Assembly: GCA_963920705.1 (NCBI GenBank)
Contig: OY987225.1
Span: 35,007,458-35,071,457 of the forward strand
Reading direction: 5' to 3'
Source of the DNA: Odiellus spinosus
Taxonomy: Eukaryota > Arthropoda > Arachnida > Opiliones > Phalangiidae
DNA length: 64,000 nucleotides
Of this stretch, positions 1 to 15,700 are shown in pieces (within the stretch, counting starts at the first letter, position 1; every line of letters begins with the position of its first letter). The position numbers were made by a program, and so were the translations under genes. Under the pieces are notes generated by a model. That model made no database searches. It had not been told where the DNA came from and worked only from the letters and a program-made list of their open reading frames with translations.

Positions 1-2891
1 GATTACGGCTTCTAGTTACATCGCCATTCATTATATTTATTTGAATGTGAGTTTGAATTCAATTCTTTAGATAATCATTACTGTATCACGTGTTCTGGAA
101 GAAAAAATGAATATGAGGGATTAAAATTGATTGATTCTGGGGTTGAAATCAAACTGATTTAGAAGAACCAAAACCGTGTGAATAGAATTGACTTTGGGGT
201 GTCCAATTCACTCGCATAAAGATTAGAATCGTTGAAGAACATTCTTTGACACTCTCTCTCATGTATGTTTTTCCACGGAACTAATTAACTAATTAGTTTA
301 ATTACAGTTACATTGTTTTCCTTAAATTAGTTTCTGGAAATCAAATCATAATGATTTTTGGGGATTAAAATGTATCTTTGAAGCGGTGAAATTGGTCTCG
401 ATCCTCTGAAACAGTTTAGTCAGCTCATTTGACCCCCATTCTTAAATGATTGGCTGTTTTAATCCGCTGGTACGTCAACCTAAAACTATTTCTTTTTACC
501 CCCTTCGATTCAGTATACGTAATAAAAGATTTAATTAATTATCAAATCCAATTTACCATATCCGTAAAATTTTGGAGAAAAAAAATATTGTCATAATATC
601 GATCAAACAAAATACTGTCATAATATTGATCAAACAAAATTAAATTTAGTTTATATCACGCTGGTAACAAAATTTAGTTATTACGGAATTTTTGACGCGA
701 AATCCGTACATTTTTCTATCGGATAGCGACTTTTTTCCCCGCTTTAAATCTGGATGATTAATCAAGCGTAAATTTTTATACAAAATTCTAACTATCCTCT
801 TTTCGATTTAAATAATTTTTTTTCGCCAGTGACGGAACATTTTATCGCCCATCAAACTCGACTTCTCGGGAAGAACGGTTCCAAGTTTTAGGCTTTGAAA
901 TTTAAAATACAAAAGAACTATTCGCTCCGTAATAATAAGAGACGTAAAAATAAATAAAACTGTTTTTCGTAATCGGTTCCGGATCAACGCGTGCGGAAGG
1001 TGCTACAGCTTTAATTTTCTTCTTCTCCAAGTTCTTGTAGAGAGATGAGAGAGAGAAGCCGCGTTCACACTAGGACTTGGAATCGAATCGATTTAAACCA
1101 TTTCATTAGAGTCGCGTGAACAAGAAACCATCTTTTCTCAGTATCAATTTGATTATAATATTGAAATCGGTTTGAAAATGATTTGAAAGTGTCTAGCGTG
1201 AACGTATCTAGAGAGCCAGCTAGCGTACTACTTCATGAATAAAAGAATAAGGTGCTTGTATTATTTGAGAAATAATGAGCCAACTCATTTTGATTTAAGC
1301 AGCGGGGAGGGGGATACTTTATTTTGGTATTTTTTTTTTTAGGTTGGGATAGAGTTCCGTAAAGTTGATAGGTTTTTATAAATTTAGTTTCTGATGGGAA
1401 TATTTATTTTCATAACTGTATATTATTAAAGGGAGAATGAAGCTGACTTTTGTTATCATTTGAATAGCCCTAATCCACCCGTAAAAAGTTACGAACAAAT
1501 ATTAAACTATAAATCCATTTAAAACTTAACCCGTAACAATCTTCTATCTGAAAATGTAGATTATCTTCCTTGGTTTACACTCGCCCTTTAATTAGAGGCG
1601 GTGCTAGACCTTAACAAGGTCAAAATCTCAGGTAGCTTATCTATCTAGTTCGTGGTTTAAACTTCTCACAACCGCAGTGACTGTAATTTTTCAATATTGG
1701 CCTAATAGTTTCATTTTATGTTGAATTTAGTTTATTAACTTTGCGACTAATCTAGCTCTTAGCCATGGTTATATAAATTCTTTAATAAAAAAATACCTAC
1801 CAAAGAAGATTATAATTCATACTCAATCCGCAACATTGTTTAATAATCGTAAAATAACCTTTGTTATAACGTAATTATGATAACCGATAAAAAATCTTAA
1901 CAATCGTCTTCTTTATCCCTTTAAGCCTTGTTTTGATGAAATGAACGGAGCATTGACTATTAATCCATTAATTTTTGATTTGCGGAAGTTTAGTTTTATA
2001 TCGAATTAAATTTAGATTACGCTGTTAAGGAGTTATTTACTACCGTTGTTAAAAACTTGTTCCCGAAGTTGTATTCTTTCGTAAAGAAAAACATCTTCCT
2101 ATCATTTATTAAAATGAAATATTTTAGCGTGGTCAAATCTTAATAAAAGTATAATAAAAGAACGCTAAACAAAGCCCCGTTACTCGTATTTTTGTACTCC
2201 TACACGAGCCTAGACCTCTATATAGCCACTCGCGCAGCGTGGGCAGAAACGTGCTACGTAAAAGCGGGATATCCTTCCTTTTACTATTTAATACGAAGCT
2301 TTATTTTCATTACAATTACGCAGACCTACATTTTTTTTTTTTAATCCCATTTCCCCCATTTTGATGTAGCCTCGATTTTGAGTGGGTTACTGTAATATTG
2401 AAGCCTCGCTTCCCCCGTAGTTTTAACTCTTCTTAAAATCTATAAACTTTTAATTTGTCAAATAATTAAAGAGAGAATGCAGCCTGACATGACAAGGGTT
2501 TTTCTTTCGATTTCTTGTTGTTTAAATAGGTATTACGAAGATCTAGGGATTTTAATATCTCGCCACTGACAATCTCGCGTGATTCGCCAAAGATTCGTTT
2601 CAATTAGGGCAACTTGTCCAAGCTCGACAATTTAATTGTGAGAAATTAAAAAAAAAAAAGCCAAAAACTTGAGGCTGCAGGTTTTACAGTTTCAACCCGA
2701 TCTCGTACAAAATATATTGAAATTAGCTTTTCCTATATTCAACTAAATGTATTAAAAATGGTCTGTCGGAAAATTTCAACATTAAAGTGGACTCAAAGCG
2801 TTTTAAAATTTTATCCACTTAGGATTGAATTTGGATTAATTTATTATTATTATTTTTTTTTTGTACTATATCTCGATCTTTTTATTTTTAG
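1..2891. other. Non-coding region upstream of or within the first intron of the GCK-III kinase gene
   Basis: No convincing coding exon was found here on either strand. The first recognisable kinase exon starts at 2892 in frame at a 3' splice site, so the start codon and N-terminal exon lie either upstream of the window or in a short exon I could not identify here. The stretch is AT-rich. It holds one MITE-like inverted repeat (1057-1209) and two copies of the dispersed AAAGGGAGAATG motif (near 1425 and 2466). Confidence 0.6.
1057..1209. repeat. MITE-like element of the GTTCACACT-ended family
   Basis: The left end reads agccgcgttcacactagg and the right end gtgtctagcgtgaacgtatc, which are imperfect inverted repeats. 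The interior has rearranged ATCGATT/AATCGATTT blocks seen in other copies at 54712-54904, 55505-55975 and 61801-61990. There is no coding capacity. Flanking GA repeats make any target duplication unreadable. Confidence 0.6.
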
Positions 2892-6061
<3,170 letters not shown>

Positions 6062-9000
6062 ATAGACGCACGCCCAATTAAAACCTTCCGGATAAATAAA
6101 AAAAAACTCTACATCCTCCCCCGCTCCGTGAGTTTTCATTTTATCATTTTATTATTTCCTTATCGTTTCTCCTTCACTAGATTATTTTGAAGCATTACCT
6201 TCACTCTGTTGAAATTATTTATTTAATCGCTGTTAACCAATGACAATTATAAACAATTTAATTAAATTTTATTTTAGGAATGGACCTTAAAAAAAATACG
6301 TCATCATTTAAAAAATAATCTTTGCCCCGTCACATGATATACCCAAATGGTTCTCTTCTCGCTCTATCGATTATCACCTATCGATTATCCAAAACTACCG
6401 TAGCCTCTTCGATCCCCATTTGTCTCTCGTGACCCGACCCAAATAAAAGAAATATTTCAACGAAACTTTTATCAAAATGTCAGAAACTAACGACGAACGT
6501 TGGCCAATTTCTCCCAAATTCTTTCCCAATAATATTTTAATTCCAATCTTAAATCGCCGTACCCGGGTTCCTTCCTGTAAATTAGACGCCGATAAACGTG
6601 GGTATTGGTTTGAAATGAAGCCAAATGACTGAAATTGCGCGCTTTGAGGAAAAGATAACTTTACCGAGAACAATTTTGGTGCGAAGGAATGATAACAAAA
6701 AATAAACGGTGCCTACGTTAGTCAAAGAGTCGATGGAGAATGAAATATAAAATAGTTTGTAACGGATTAACTCGAATTAACTGAATTAAAGGCATTCTGT
6801 ATTTGAATATCAAATGATCATCAGCGACAAATTAATTTTGAATATATTCAAATTTATTTTAGTCAATGATTGATGCCCCCCCCCCCCCCCCTGTGTCTTG
6901 GGAAAGGAAACAGACACCCCCAAAAGATTTACGCGTTAAAATACTGACTTCATCTCGAGTTATGACTTAGTTTTTCTGAAATTATAACCCAAACGATGGC
7001 TACTCGTATACCTAGTAAGTTTGGAACCAAAATTGGCCAATTTTTATCTAAAATTAGCTTCGAGTTGAGAATCTATGTATTTTTCTCAATTTTTTTTTTT
7101 AATTTGAAACCAAAATTGACCTATTTTTGGTCTAGTCTTAGTCTCAAGATCAAAATTAAATCATTTTTGGTCTAATCTTTAATTTTCAATCTAAAGTTGA
7201 CCTATTTTTGGTCTAATCTTAGTCTCTAATCAAAATTAACTTATTTTTGGTCTAATTTTTAATTTTCAATCTAAAGTTGACCAATTTTTGGTCTAATCTT
7301 AGTCTCAAGATCAAAAATAACCAATTTTTGGTCTAATCTTTAATTTTCAATCTAAAGTTGACCAATTTTTGGTTTAATCTTAGTCTCAAGATCAAAAATA
7401 ACCAATTTTTGGTCTAATCTTTAATTTTCAGTCTAAAGTTGGCCTATTTTTAGTCTAATCTTAGTCTCTTATCAAAATTAACCCTTTTCTGGTCTAATCT
7501 TTATTTGCAATCTAAAATTGGCGTATTTTTGGTTTAATCTTGGTCTCGACATCAAAATTTGAGTTTCAATCTAAAGGGACCATATTTTTGGTCTAAATCA
7601 TCAATTTTGAAACCAAAATTGAGCTCTTCTTGATTTTATCTAGTTTTAAATTGAGTAGCCACGATGGGGTGTGTCATTTTTCAATACTTGTTTATTGAAT
7701 TGCGGTTTGTCCAAAAAATTGGGCAAAAAACTAAGATATTTTTGCAAAAATAAAAAATGGTTACTCGAGTTTATTTTTAAAAGATATATAAATTTAACGG
7801 AGGCGTAAAATTAAACTGGAGGCGTAAAATTAAACTAAAAAAATGGGAGAATTGGTTTAGTTTCTCAGTGATAAAATAAATTGAAATTGTTGAAAGTTCT
7901 TTTAACACCAGTTAAAGTAGTTACGGAAAAGAATATGACGTATTTAAATAAAAGGAACTTTTGGATAAAACAACTCACCGGTGTAATTTTCATTCCGTAT
8001 TTAATTTTTTAATTCTAAAATTTATTTAAAATTATCTGGTGTTTTTATCGAATGTTAATTATTAAAAAAAAACTCGCGTCTTTTTCTTCGTTAAATAACT
8101 TAATCCTAAAGAAAGAAAAAGGATTACTTAAAAACAAATAGTCTAATGCCAAATTTCGTTGTTTAAAGATAATTTGTCGCGTTAATTTAAAGATTAACGC
8201 CAAAAATAACTTTGATAAAAGTTTTACAAAGTTAAAAAACGTAGTAATTCGTTACGCGTATTCCCAAGCTCACTATTTAAGTTAAGAAACAAACTTTAAA
8301 AGATTAAAAATGAGCCATAATTTTTGTTAATTTTTTAAAAAAATTCCTTCCCTCATTTTTTATTAAAGGAAGAATGCAGCGTCAGCGACAAAAATATGTT
8401 TTCTACGATAATTGTTGTTTAAATAAGCCTATATAATTCTAGAAGTTAATTTCCACCCAATCACGCGCCTTATTTGGACAGAAATATATTCAGAGTTGCC
8501 CACGTGCTCTCGGGTGATTCGTCAGGAACTCTTTATCAAACCATTAATCCTAGGATCCCTGTTAAGCCTACTTTTCAGACTAGGGCTATTTTAACAATAT
8601 TTTTAAATCATTTTTTTGTTGGACGTTACATTCTCCCTTTAATATCGCATCCCCTTCCCTTAAATAATTAATTTTATTCGGATTTATTTAATCTATTTAG
8701 CCGTTAGATTTGCGGGTTATCAGATATTTGAATGAAAGATTCTAAAACATTTTTACGCGCTTATTTCCAAAATTATTTTGGACTTTTAGTAGATATTTTG
8801 GAGAATAGATAGAATTTTTTGGTTTAATCGCGAATTGAGAGTTAAAAATTTAAATAGGGTACAAAAAAAAATGTTAATATATATTATTTAAACAAACTTA
8901 ATCCGTTTAAATAATACAGGTATTATTATTCAAATTAACAAAAGTGTAATACCATAAACTGCGCGTGCCGTTGTTTTACTTTTTTTTTCTTCAAATTTCT

Positions 9001-10052
9001 TAGAAAATTAGCGATAAGAGTAAGAAACCCTTGTTAATAGATATTTAATTGTATTTTTAAGAAAAAATGTTTTTAAATGGTATTTGTTTTGTAGAAGAAA
9101 AAAAGTGGGCAGAATTTATTCGTTTTTTTTTTTTTTTTTTTAACTAAATTAGATTTCAAATAATTTATTACGTTAAAATTAATAAATTGTAATTGTGGAA
9201 ATTTAAATTTAGCCTTTTCCATTTTTTTTCTTTAACAAAATCTGTTTTTCTCCCATTTTTCTCTTCGTAAACGTGTAAAAAAAAAACAAAATATATATTT
9301 TTGTTCTCGTTAAAAGTACTTAAAACGTAAATAGATCAATAATAATGAGGTTGTGTTCGATAGGTCGCTCAAATGATTATAGAAACGTAAAAAGATGGCT
9401 AAAAAAATAAAATTTACGACAGTCCTATGGCTGGCCAAAATCTACGGTAAAAAAACATGTGTAAATAAAAATGAAAAAAAAAAACAAAGGAATTTGACCA
9501 ATAAAAAAATCTTATTTCAGGTTTAATATTATTCAAATTTACGTAATTATGATACAGTATGAGCTACCAAATATTTTAAAACCCTTTCGAAATTAAATGC
9601 CTTCTCATACAAGCCTTTGAGCACTTTGATTAGTTATTTTTTCAGATTAATAACTAGAATTTATGTAAAAACAAAGAATATTTGTTTTACTACCTTCATT
9701 GTTCTCCTCCCATAAAAGGGAGTCGTGGACTATGGCGCGCACTCATTAAAGCCAGGCAAATATTATGAATTCCTGGTAGTAATATAAGCAGAGGTATATA
9801 ATAGCAAATAAAATAACTTTGTACAGACATATACGCAATATATTGTAAGCCACCCTAATTACTGGTTTGTTTAGTGCTTGCCCCAAACTACCCGAGGTTA
9901 CAACTAGTTTTAACTTCCGGTTGATTTTAGTTGGCAGTGGAAATAGGTGAAGTTGCTTTTCCCATGTTAATTTAACATGAGAAATAAAGAATGGCCTTTT
10001 TTTTACGGCCAACTCTCTTTTCCGGTCTGTGAATTTAGTGCACCTTCTGAAC
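6062..10052. other. Gene-free stretch between the kinase and the THAP transposon
   Basis: No supported gene was found; the short open frames have no family resemblance and sit in low-complexity DNA. Contents: an AATAAA-rich tail after the kinase stop, a 16-base poly-C run (6876-6891), the tandem repeat at 7015-7640, copies of the dispersed AAAGGGAGAATG motif near 8362 (+) and 8626 (-), and many A/T homopolymers. Confidence 0.6.
7015..7640. repeat. Degenerate tandem repeat, about 40-bp half-unit, 80-bp unit
   Basis: The phrase tttttggtctaatctt recurs every 40 to 45 bp. It alternates between two versions, one followed by agtctcaagatcaaaa and one by taattttcaatctaaagt, so the higher-order unit is about 80 to 85 bp and repeats about six times. 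The edges are diverged. Confidence 0.85.
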
Positions 10053-10060
10053 GCACCAGT
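10053..10060. repeat. Target-site duplication, left copy (gcaccagt)
   Basis: The eight bases gcaccagt immediately precede the left terminal inverted repeat. They recur exactly at 12514-12521 immediately after the right one. This fixes the element borders at 10061 and 12513. Confidence 0.9.
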
Positions 10061-10618
10061 CAGCGTTGCCAGACGTACTATAATTATAGTACATTTCGAT
10101 CAAGGTTGCTAGAGATGTTTCTTATACAGGTGTGCCAACGCTACCGGTTTTCGATGTGGAAAAATACGCGGCGAAGAGAGAAAATTTCGTGACGTCATAT
10201 TCCGACCTCCCGCTCAAACTCGCTTATCGTGTTTACTTTCGCGGGTTTCTCGCCAGTTCCTAATCGGCAGTGTAGCCTCGTAGGCTTGCTTGGCTTTTTT
10301 GATCTGGAGATTAATTTTAATGGTACGTATAATTTTCTAATTTTTACTTGTAATATTCCCTATTCATGTTTTACACGATTATCACTAAGTTTATTTAGAT
10401 TAAGGGAGTAAATTCAAAAAGCCTCAAGGGTTGAGGTTTCTTTAGTCTTTCGCCGTTAAGCCCGTTACCTAGTGTCCCCCCAATAGGTCAATACTCAATA
10501 GTATTGTGAAGCCTTGTTTAATAAGTTTATTTTGATTTAGTATCCACCCTAACTCTACATTTTATTGAATTATTTACAATTCTACTATTTACATTTAGAG
10601 GGTTCATAAAACTACACA

Positions 10619-10993
10619 ATGCCAGGAATGAGATGTGCAGTAGCTCTTTGCAACAATAGTTTGTTTGAAACAAAAAAGGATCCTCAAAAATGCCACATAA
10701 TTTATCATGCCTTTCCTAAAGACGAAAGACGTAGTATTTGGATCAACAAATGTAGAAGAAAAGATGTTTTTAATCGGTCTACAAGTGTTATTTGTTCCGT
10801 TCATTTTAATGCTGAAGATTACGAGCGTAACCTCAAAGCAGAATTGTTAAACTATCCACCAAAAAAACACGCCAAGCCATTAAAGAAAACTGCGATTCCC
10901 ACACAAAACCTAGGTATTGAGGTTTTAATCTGTGATACTTCGAAAAATGAAAGGCAAGCACGAGCCCGAAAACGAGAAAGACATTCCTTCTAG
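10619..10993 (+). CDS. THAP zinc-finger protein, transposon-borne, truncated
   Basis: The reading frame encodes 124 residues. The first 70 or so fit a C2CH THAP DNA-binding domain: MRCAVALC near the N-terminus, then HAFPKDERRSIW, a Cys in NKC, and ICSVHF. A lysine-rich tail follows. A possible tiny intron (10914-10953, donor ag|gtattg, acceptor aaag|gcaagc) would switch to a frame continuing to a stop at 11106-11108 and give about 149 residues; that is inference only. A 5' untranslated intron with donor after 10321 and acceptor at about 10600 is plausible. No RNase-H-fold catalytic region follows. In P-like transposons the THAP domain binds element ends, and gtactataat copies lie at both ends here. 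It could also be a co-opted host gene. Confidence 0.75.
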   Translation: MPGMRCAVALCNNSLFETKKDPQKCHIIYHAFPKDERRSIWINKCRRKDVFNRSTSVICSVHFNAEDYERNLKAELLNYPPKKHAKPLKKTAIPTQNLGIEVLICDTSKNERQARARKRERHSF

Positions 10994-11322
10994 TGCTTTT
11001 ATGCAAATAATCAAAATTTATGAGGAGACCTTTAAAAAAATATTACCGAACATTTCTTTGTCTAACGAAGAGAATGTTGTTAAAAATATTAGTCAAAAAA
11101 ATATTTGAAATTGAAAATAAATACCCTTTAAACATTATTAAAACCTTTGTGAAACTTAGAATTTTCATTCGAATTAAACGTTTGAATTCAATTAAAATCA
11201 CAAATGCTGAAGACAATGATGGAAAAAGAAAAGGTGCCAAAAAAATGGCTAAAATAATTAATTAAAAATTTAAAATCACTATCATACTCTCGGGAACCAA
11301 TCAAATTTATTGAACGCCAGGG

Positions 11323-11766
11323 TTTAGAATTTTGTGATATAGCCAAATATTCTCATAATTTTGTTAAAAAAATTTGAATAAGTGATAATTATAAGTATTA
11401 ATCCTAAACATATTGTGATTTTTACAAAATATTTTAATGTATTTCTGTTCTTACACTAATAAGTACAAAAGAAAACTCTTAAATTGTATAGTGCTAGACA
11501 AAAAAAATGTCAATGCTTTCATTTTTGAAGAAGTTTGTAAAATGTTTAGAATTTTGTAATATAGCCAAATATTCTCATAATTTTGTAAAAAAAATTTGAA
11601 TAAGTGATAATTATAAGTATTAATCCTAAACATATTGTGATTTTTACAAAATATTTTAATGTATTTCTGTTCTTACACTAATAAGTACAAAAGAAAACTC
11701 TTAAATTGTGTAGTGCTAGACAAAAAAATGTCAATGCTTTCATTTTTGAAGAAGTTGGTAAAATGT
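11323..11766. repeat. Tandem duplication of a 222-bp segment inside the THAP transposon
   Basis: Positions 11323-11544 and 11545-11766 are nearly identical, starting tttagaattttgt and ending gtaaaatgtt, with a handful of substitutions and single-base length changes. It is AT-rich and non-coding, so it is a recent internal duplication in the element. Confidence 0.9.
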
Positions 11767-12521
11767 TCCTTTTAGAAATTATCTTATATCACTTCATTAA
11801 AAGTTTTAAATTCATTAATAACTTTATTTGTAATTTTAATAAACAAATAATTTCAATTTAAAAACCCTATAAAGGGCGCGCTTTTTTATCTGTCACACTC
11901 GCGGAGCAGCTCCCGTAGGTCGGATTCTGACGTCACGCGAGAGAGAGAAAAAAATCGAAAATTCGGAATTGAGCGTTGGCACCCGTTGCATTTCGATAAT
12001 TTCAAGAAAAACATCTGGGCGTACTATAATTTCAACGGCGTACTATATAGTACGCTTTTTGCGATAATCTGTGCATTTCTCCGATAATTGTGCGATAATT
12101 TTTAAATGGTATATTTTATATCGAAAACTTTAATTTTAGTCAACTTTGTACTTCGTCACATGGCCCACTCTTAGTATTACTCCGCTCTTAGGGATCCACA
12201 GCCTACTGCTTTTGTATTTCCGTAGAGGCAAAGCGTGTGATAGGCTAGCCCGAGAGCTCCGAGTTGCCTTGGCAATAGGGATATAAGTTGTGTTTTAACT
12301 GCCGCTAGGTTCCCCGCGTGCCACTACCAGTGAAGTTTAGGCTGCTCAAGAGTTTGTTCATAACAAAATAACATTTTCGTGGGCGACGTCATATATATTT
12401 GCATTTGAATTTAAAATTCGCGCCAAAAATATAGCGTACTATAATTTTCTAGAAAAATCGATAATTTTTGGAACCAGGTACTATAATTTTAGACTTTTGA
12501 TCTGGCAACGCTGGCACCAGT

Positions 12522-12757
12522 ACACAGTACAGACTACAGACAGATTCTGGAGAGGGAATCTAATTCGGCGAGTGACGTGTTAGTTTCGCGACGTAATTAG
12601 GTTATTTTTAACGATGAAAACCCAGTTTTAAGTAAATTTAAAGGTGAATAAGGTCTATTTTGAAACAATTACGTGAAAATTTAACAAATATTTTGTATTT
12701 TAAGACGTTTGTCTTGATAAAATTCAGGTTGTTTCGTTACGCCTTGGCTGAATCGCG
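12522..12757 (+). promoter_or_regulatory. Presumed 5' UTR/promoter of GCC2
   Basis: Between the transposon's right target duplication and the GCC2 start codon there are only 236 bp, so core promoter and 5' UTR must lie here or inside the element's right arm. The segment is less AT-rich than its surroundings and contains gagtgacgtg. No clear TATA box was seen. The assignment is positional inference. Confidence 0.35.
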
Positions 12758-15700
12758 ATGGAAGGGAATTCTTCAGTTAAAATGTCGAATACTCCAGAAA
12801 CGAAAATAAAAGTTCCGGTAAGTTAAAATTTAAAAATTAATTACTAAATTAAGTTCTTATTATTATTGTTAATTTATTGAAAGCTGGAGGAAATGACACG
12901 CGAGGATTTAATCGCCCAAGTGAAACGACAGCTAGTCTTTCTACAAAAAGCTAAAGCTAAGTGCGATGGTCTAACTAGTCGAATTACTTTATTACAAACG
13001 CGTGAAGAAGAGAATGAATCTTTGAAAAAAAAGTGCTTAGAATTGGAGTCCGTAATGGAGAAAAATGCCCAGGAAAAAGTGACGGAACTGGATAAGCTAC
13101 GGGATGATTATATCAAAGTTCAGAAAGATAAACTGGCTCTGGAAGAGCAAATTCAGTGCCTGACCATGAAAAACACCACCTTATCTGAAATGTGCCAGAG
13201 TTTTCAGGTAGAAATTTCCGATTTAAATAAATCTAAGAAAGAAGATAAAGATCAAATGAACATTTTAAAAGAAGCTCGAGATGCTGCCTTAAATTCAATA
13301 AGAGACTTGAAAAGTATGCTAAAAGAGAAAGACGCCCGAAACCTTAGTTTGGAGAGCGAGCTAGAATCCAGCAAAGAAAGGGGCGTGAAACTTTTAGAGA
13401 AATTTGAAACGTTAATCCAAGAAATGGATAGTTTAACTAGTCAAAACATTTCCCTGCAAGACGATTATAACGAAATTAAGAGGCAATTGAAAATGTCCAT
13501 CGACGAATGTGATAACTGGAAAGCTAAGGTTGAGGAATTGGAAAATGAGAAAGAAGATTACGTGGGTCCAACAGTCGACATTTCGGAACTTCAATATAAA
13601 GTAGAAGAGTTGGAACAAGAATTAGAAGTCATTTCCCAAGAAAAAATACAGTTATCCGAAGAAAACTCTATCTTAGCTTCTCGTCTTGAAGAAATGGAAC
13701 GAAATTCGACCTTAATCGAAGAAAGCAATCGCAAAATTGACGAGTACGATAGTCAGAGCTTGAGGCAAATAGCCATTTATTTGGACCAGATTCGTAGCTT
13801 GGAAGAAGATTTATTGAAAACCACGAATCAAAAGGAGGATTTATCCGAGGAATTGGAACAAGTTCGAGATTTACAACGTTTCTTGGAAGATGAGACCAAA
13901 GAATTGAGGGAGGAATGTCGCTATATCAGAGACTCTTTCGAGGAACGATTGAAGGAATATTCTGGACGCGTCTCTAGCCTGGATAAAAAACTATCGGAAT
14001 CGGAAGAGAAGGAGAAAGAATATCATCGCGATATCCAGTTAATGGAAACGCAATTCCAAGAATTATCCCGAGAATACGAAGGCAAAATTGAGTCCCTTCA
14101 AAATGAGTTAGACCGCTTGAAGAAAGACCTTGAGGAGGCCAAGAAAGAGACTGATGACCAAAACCAGACTGATCCATCTTGCCTGGTTGCTGTAGAAGGA
14201 GAAGTTCGTACTAAAAGCTTTAAAGAGTTTAAAATGGATGAATTTGAAACTTTGACAGAGTCCTCGGATCAAAATAGAGAAGATACCTCAAAGATTAACG
14301 AGTTAAACGAAACTCTGAATGAAAAAACAGCGCTGGTTGAAAGCATTCATCAAAAGATGGATGACCTAATTAACCAGATTGATGAATTGAACTCGATTAT
14401 CAGTGAAAAAGAAGCGGATATCGATAGTTTGGCCGATAAATTGAGAAAGTATAGGCAGGAAATAGACGAAAAAGATGACAGAATAAAGATTTTGACTGAA
14501 TTGTTGCACCAGAAAGAGCTAGAGGAGTCGCGAGGGGAGATAGAGGGAATGAAGAAAGATCCCGAGGAATCTGAGAAAATGATTGACCAATCCAACCAAG
14601 AGCTCCAAGAATCCAAGAAAGGGATTGAGGTTGAGCTAAAGGAATTGAAAAAGTTGTTTGAGGAATCCAAGGAAGAGTTTGAGCAATCCAAGAAGGAACT
14701 TGAAGAAGAGAAAGAGAGATTGAAAAAAGAATTTGAGCAATCCAAGAAAGAACTCGTAGAAGAACGAGAGGGATTGAAAAAAGAACTTGGGGAATCCAAG
14801 ACAGAATTTGAGCAATCAAAGAAGGAGCTTGAAGAAGAGCGAGAGGGATTGAAAAAAGAACTTGGGGAATCCAAGACAGAATTTGAGCAATCAAAGAAGG
14901 AGCTTGAAGAAGAGCGAGAGGGATTGAAAAAAGAACTTGGGGAATCCAAGACAGAATTTGAGCAATCAAAGAAGGAGCTTGAAGAAGAGCGAGAGGGATT
15001 GAAAAAAGAACTTGGGGAATCCAAGACAGAATTTGAGCAATCAAAGAAGGAGCTTGAAGAAGAGCGAGAGGGATTGAAAAGAGAACTTGGGGAATCAACG
15101 AAAAGGTTTGAGGAAACAAAGAAAGAGTTTGAACAATCCAATAAGAAGCTTGAAGATTCTAAGAAAGAGATTGAGGTAGAACTAGAAGGTTTAAAGAAAG
15201 ATTTTGAGAAATCAGAGAAAAGGTTAGAGGAAACCCAGAAAGAGTTAGAGGAATCCAAAAAGGAGCTAGAAGGGTTAAAGAAAGAGCTAGAAGAATCCAA
15301 GAAAAAGATGGAAGAGCGAGAGGAAATGAAGAAAGAGCTGGATGAGCTACGAGAAGTCTTCAAAGACAGACAACGCTTATCAGTATTGTACGACAATTTA
15401 TTAAAAACATACAACGATTTATTTCATCATTCAAGGAGCTTGGAAGAGAAACAGAGTTGTTTGATCAGGAGACTAGAATTGGAGGAATCTTTGAGAGAGT
15501 TTTGCGCCGAATTGGAATTCAGATTGAATCAAGTAATCTCCGAAAGAGACAACTTAGTTGGTCATAAAATTGTCCAGGAGGATGGTCGAGCAATGGAAGG
15601 GCAAGCCACTCTAGGATGCGAAGAATTAACCCAGAAATTGGAAGAAAACGCGCTAGAAATCACGAAGGAACGAGAAATAGATTCGCGGAAAAATTTATCA

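Larger units (their letters stand above)
10061..12513. mobile_element. THAP-encoding DNA transposon (P-element-like or hAT-like), internally reduced
   Basis: The left end cagcgttgccag (10061-10072) is the exact reverse complement of the right end ctggcaacgctg (12502-12513), flanked by the 8-bp duplication gcaccagt. Subterminal arms are also inverted: about 10130-10225 on the left and 11880-11990 on the right share gccaacgct, gagagaaa, TGACGTCA and a tccgacct block. The motif gtactataat recurs at both ends (10075, 12021, 12436, 12478, with palindromic versions at 10075-10092 and 12040-12053). An 8-bp duplication is typical of P, hAT and some related superfamilies. The encoded THAP domain favours a P-like origin, but the catalytic transposase region is absent, so this 2453-bp copy is non-autonomous. 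It ends 245 bp before the GCC2 start codon. Confidence 0.85.

Noticed and set aside
8474-8671. 65-codon plus-strand frame
   Set aside because: No domain, low-complexity neighbourhood, and its end overlaps a copy of the dispersed 18-nt motif.
14350-15414. Long Ser-rich minus-strand frames opposite GCC2
   Set aside because: Shadow of the Glu/Lys-rich coiled-coil codons on the plus strand; the plus-strand exon ends in a proven GRIP protein.
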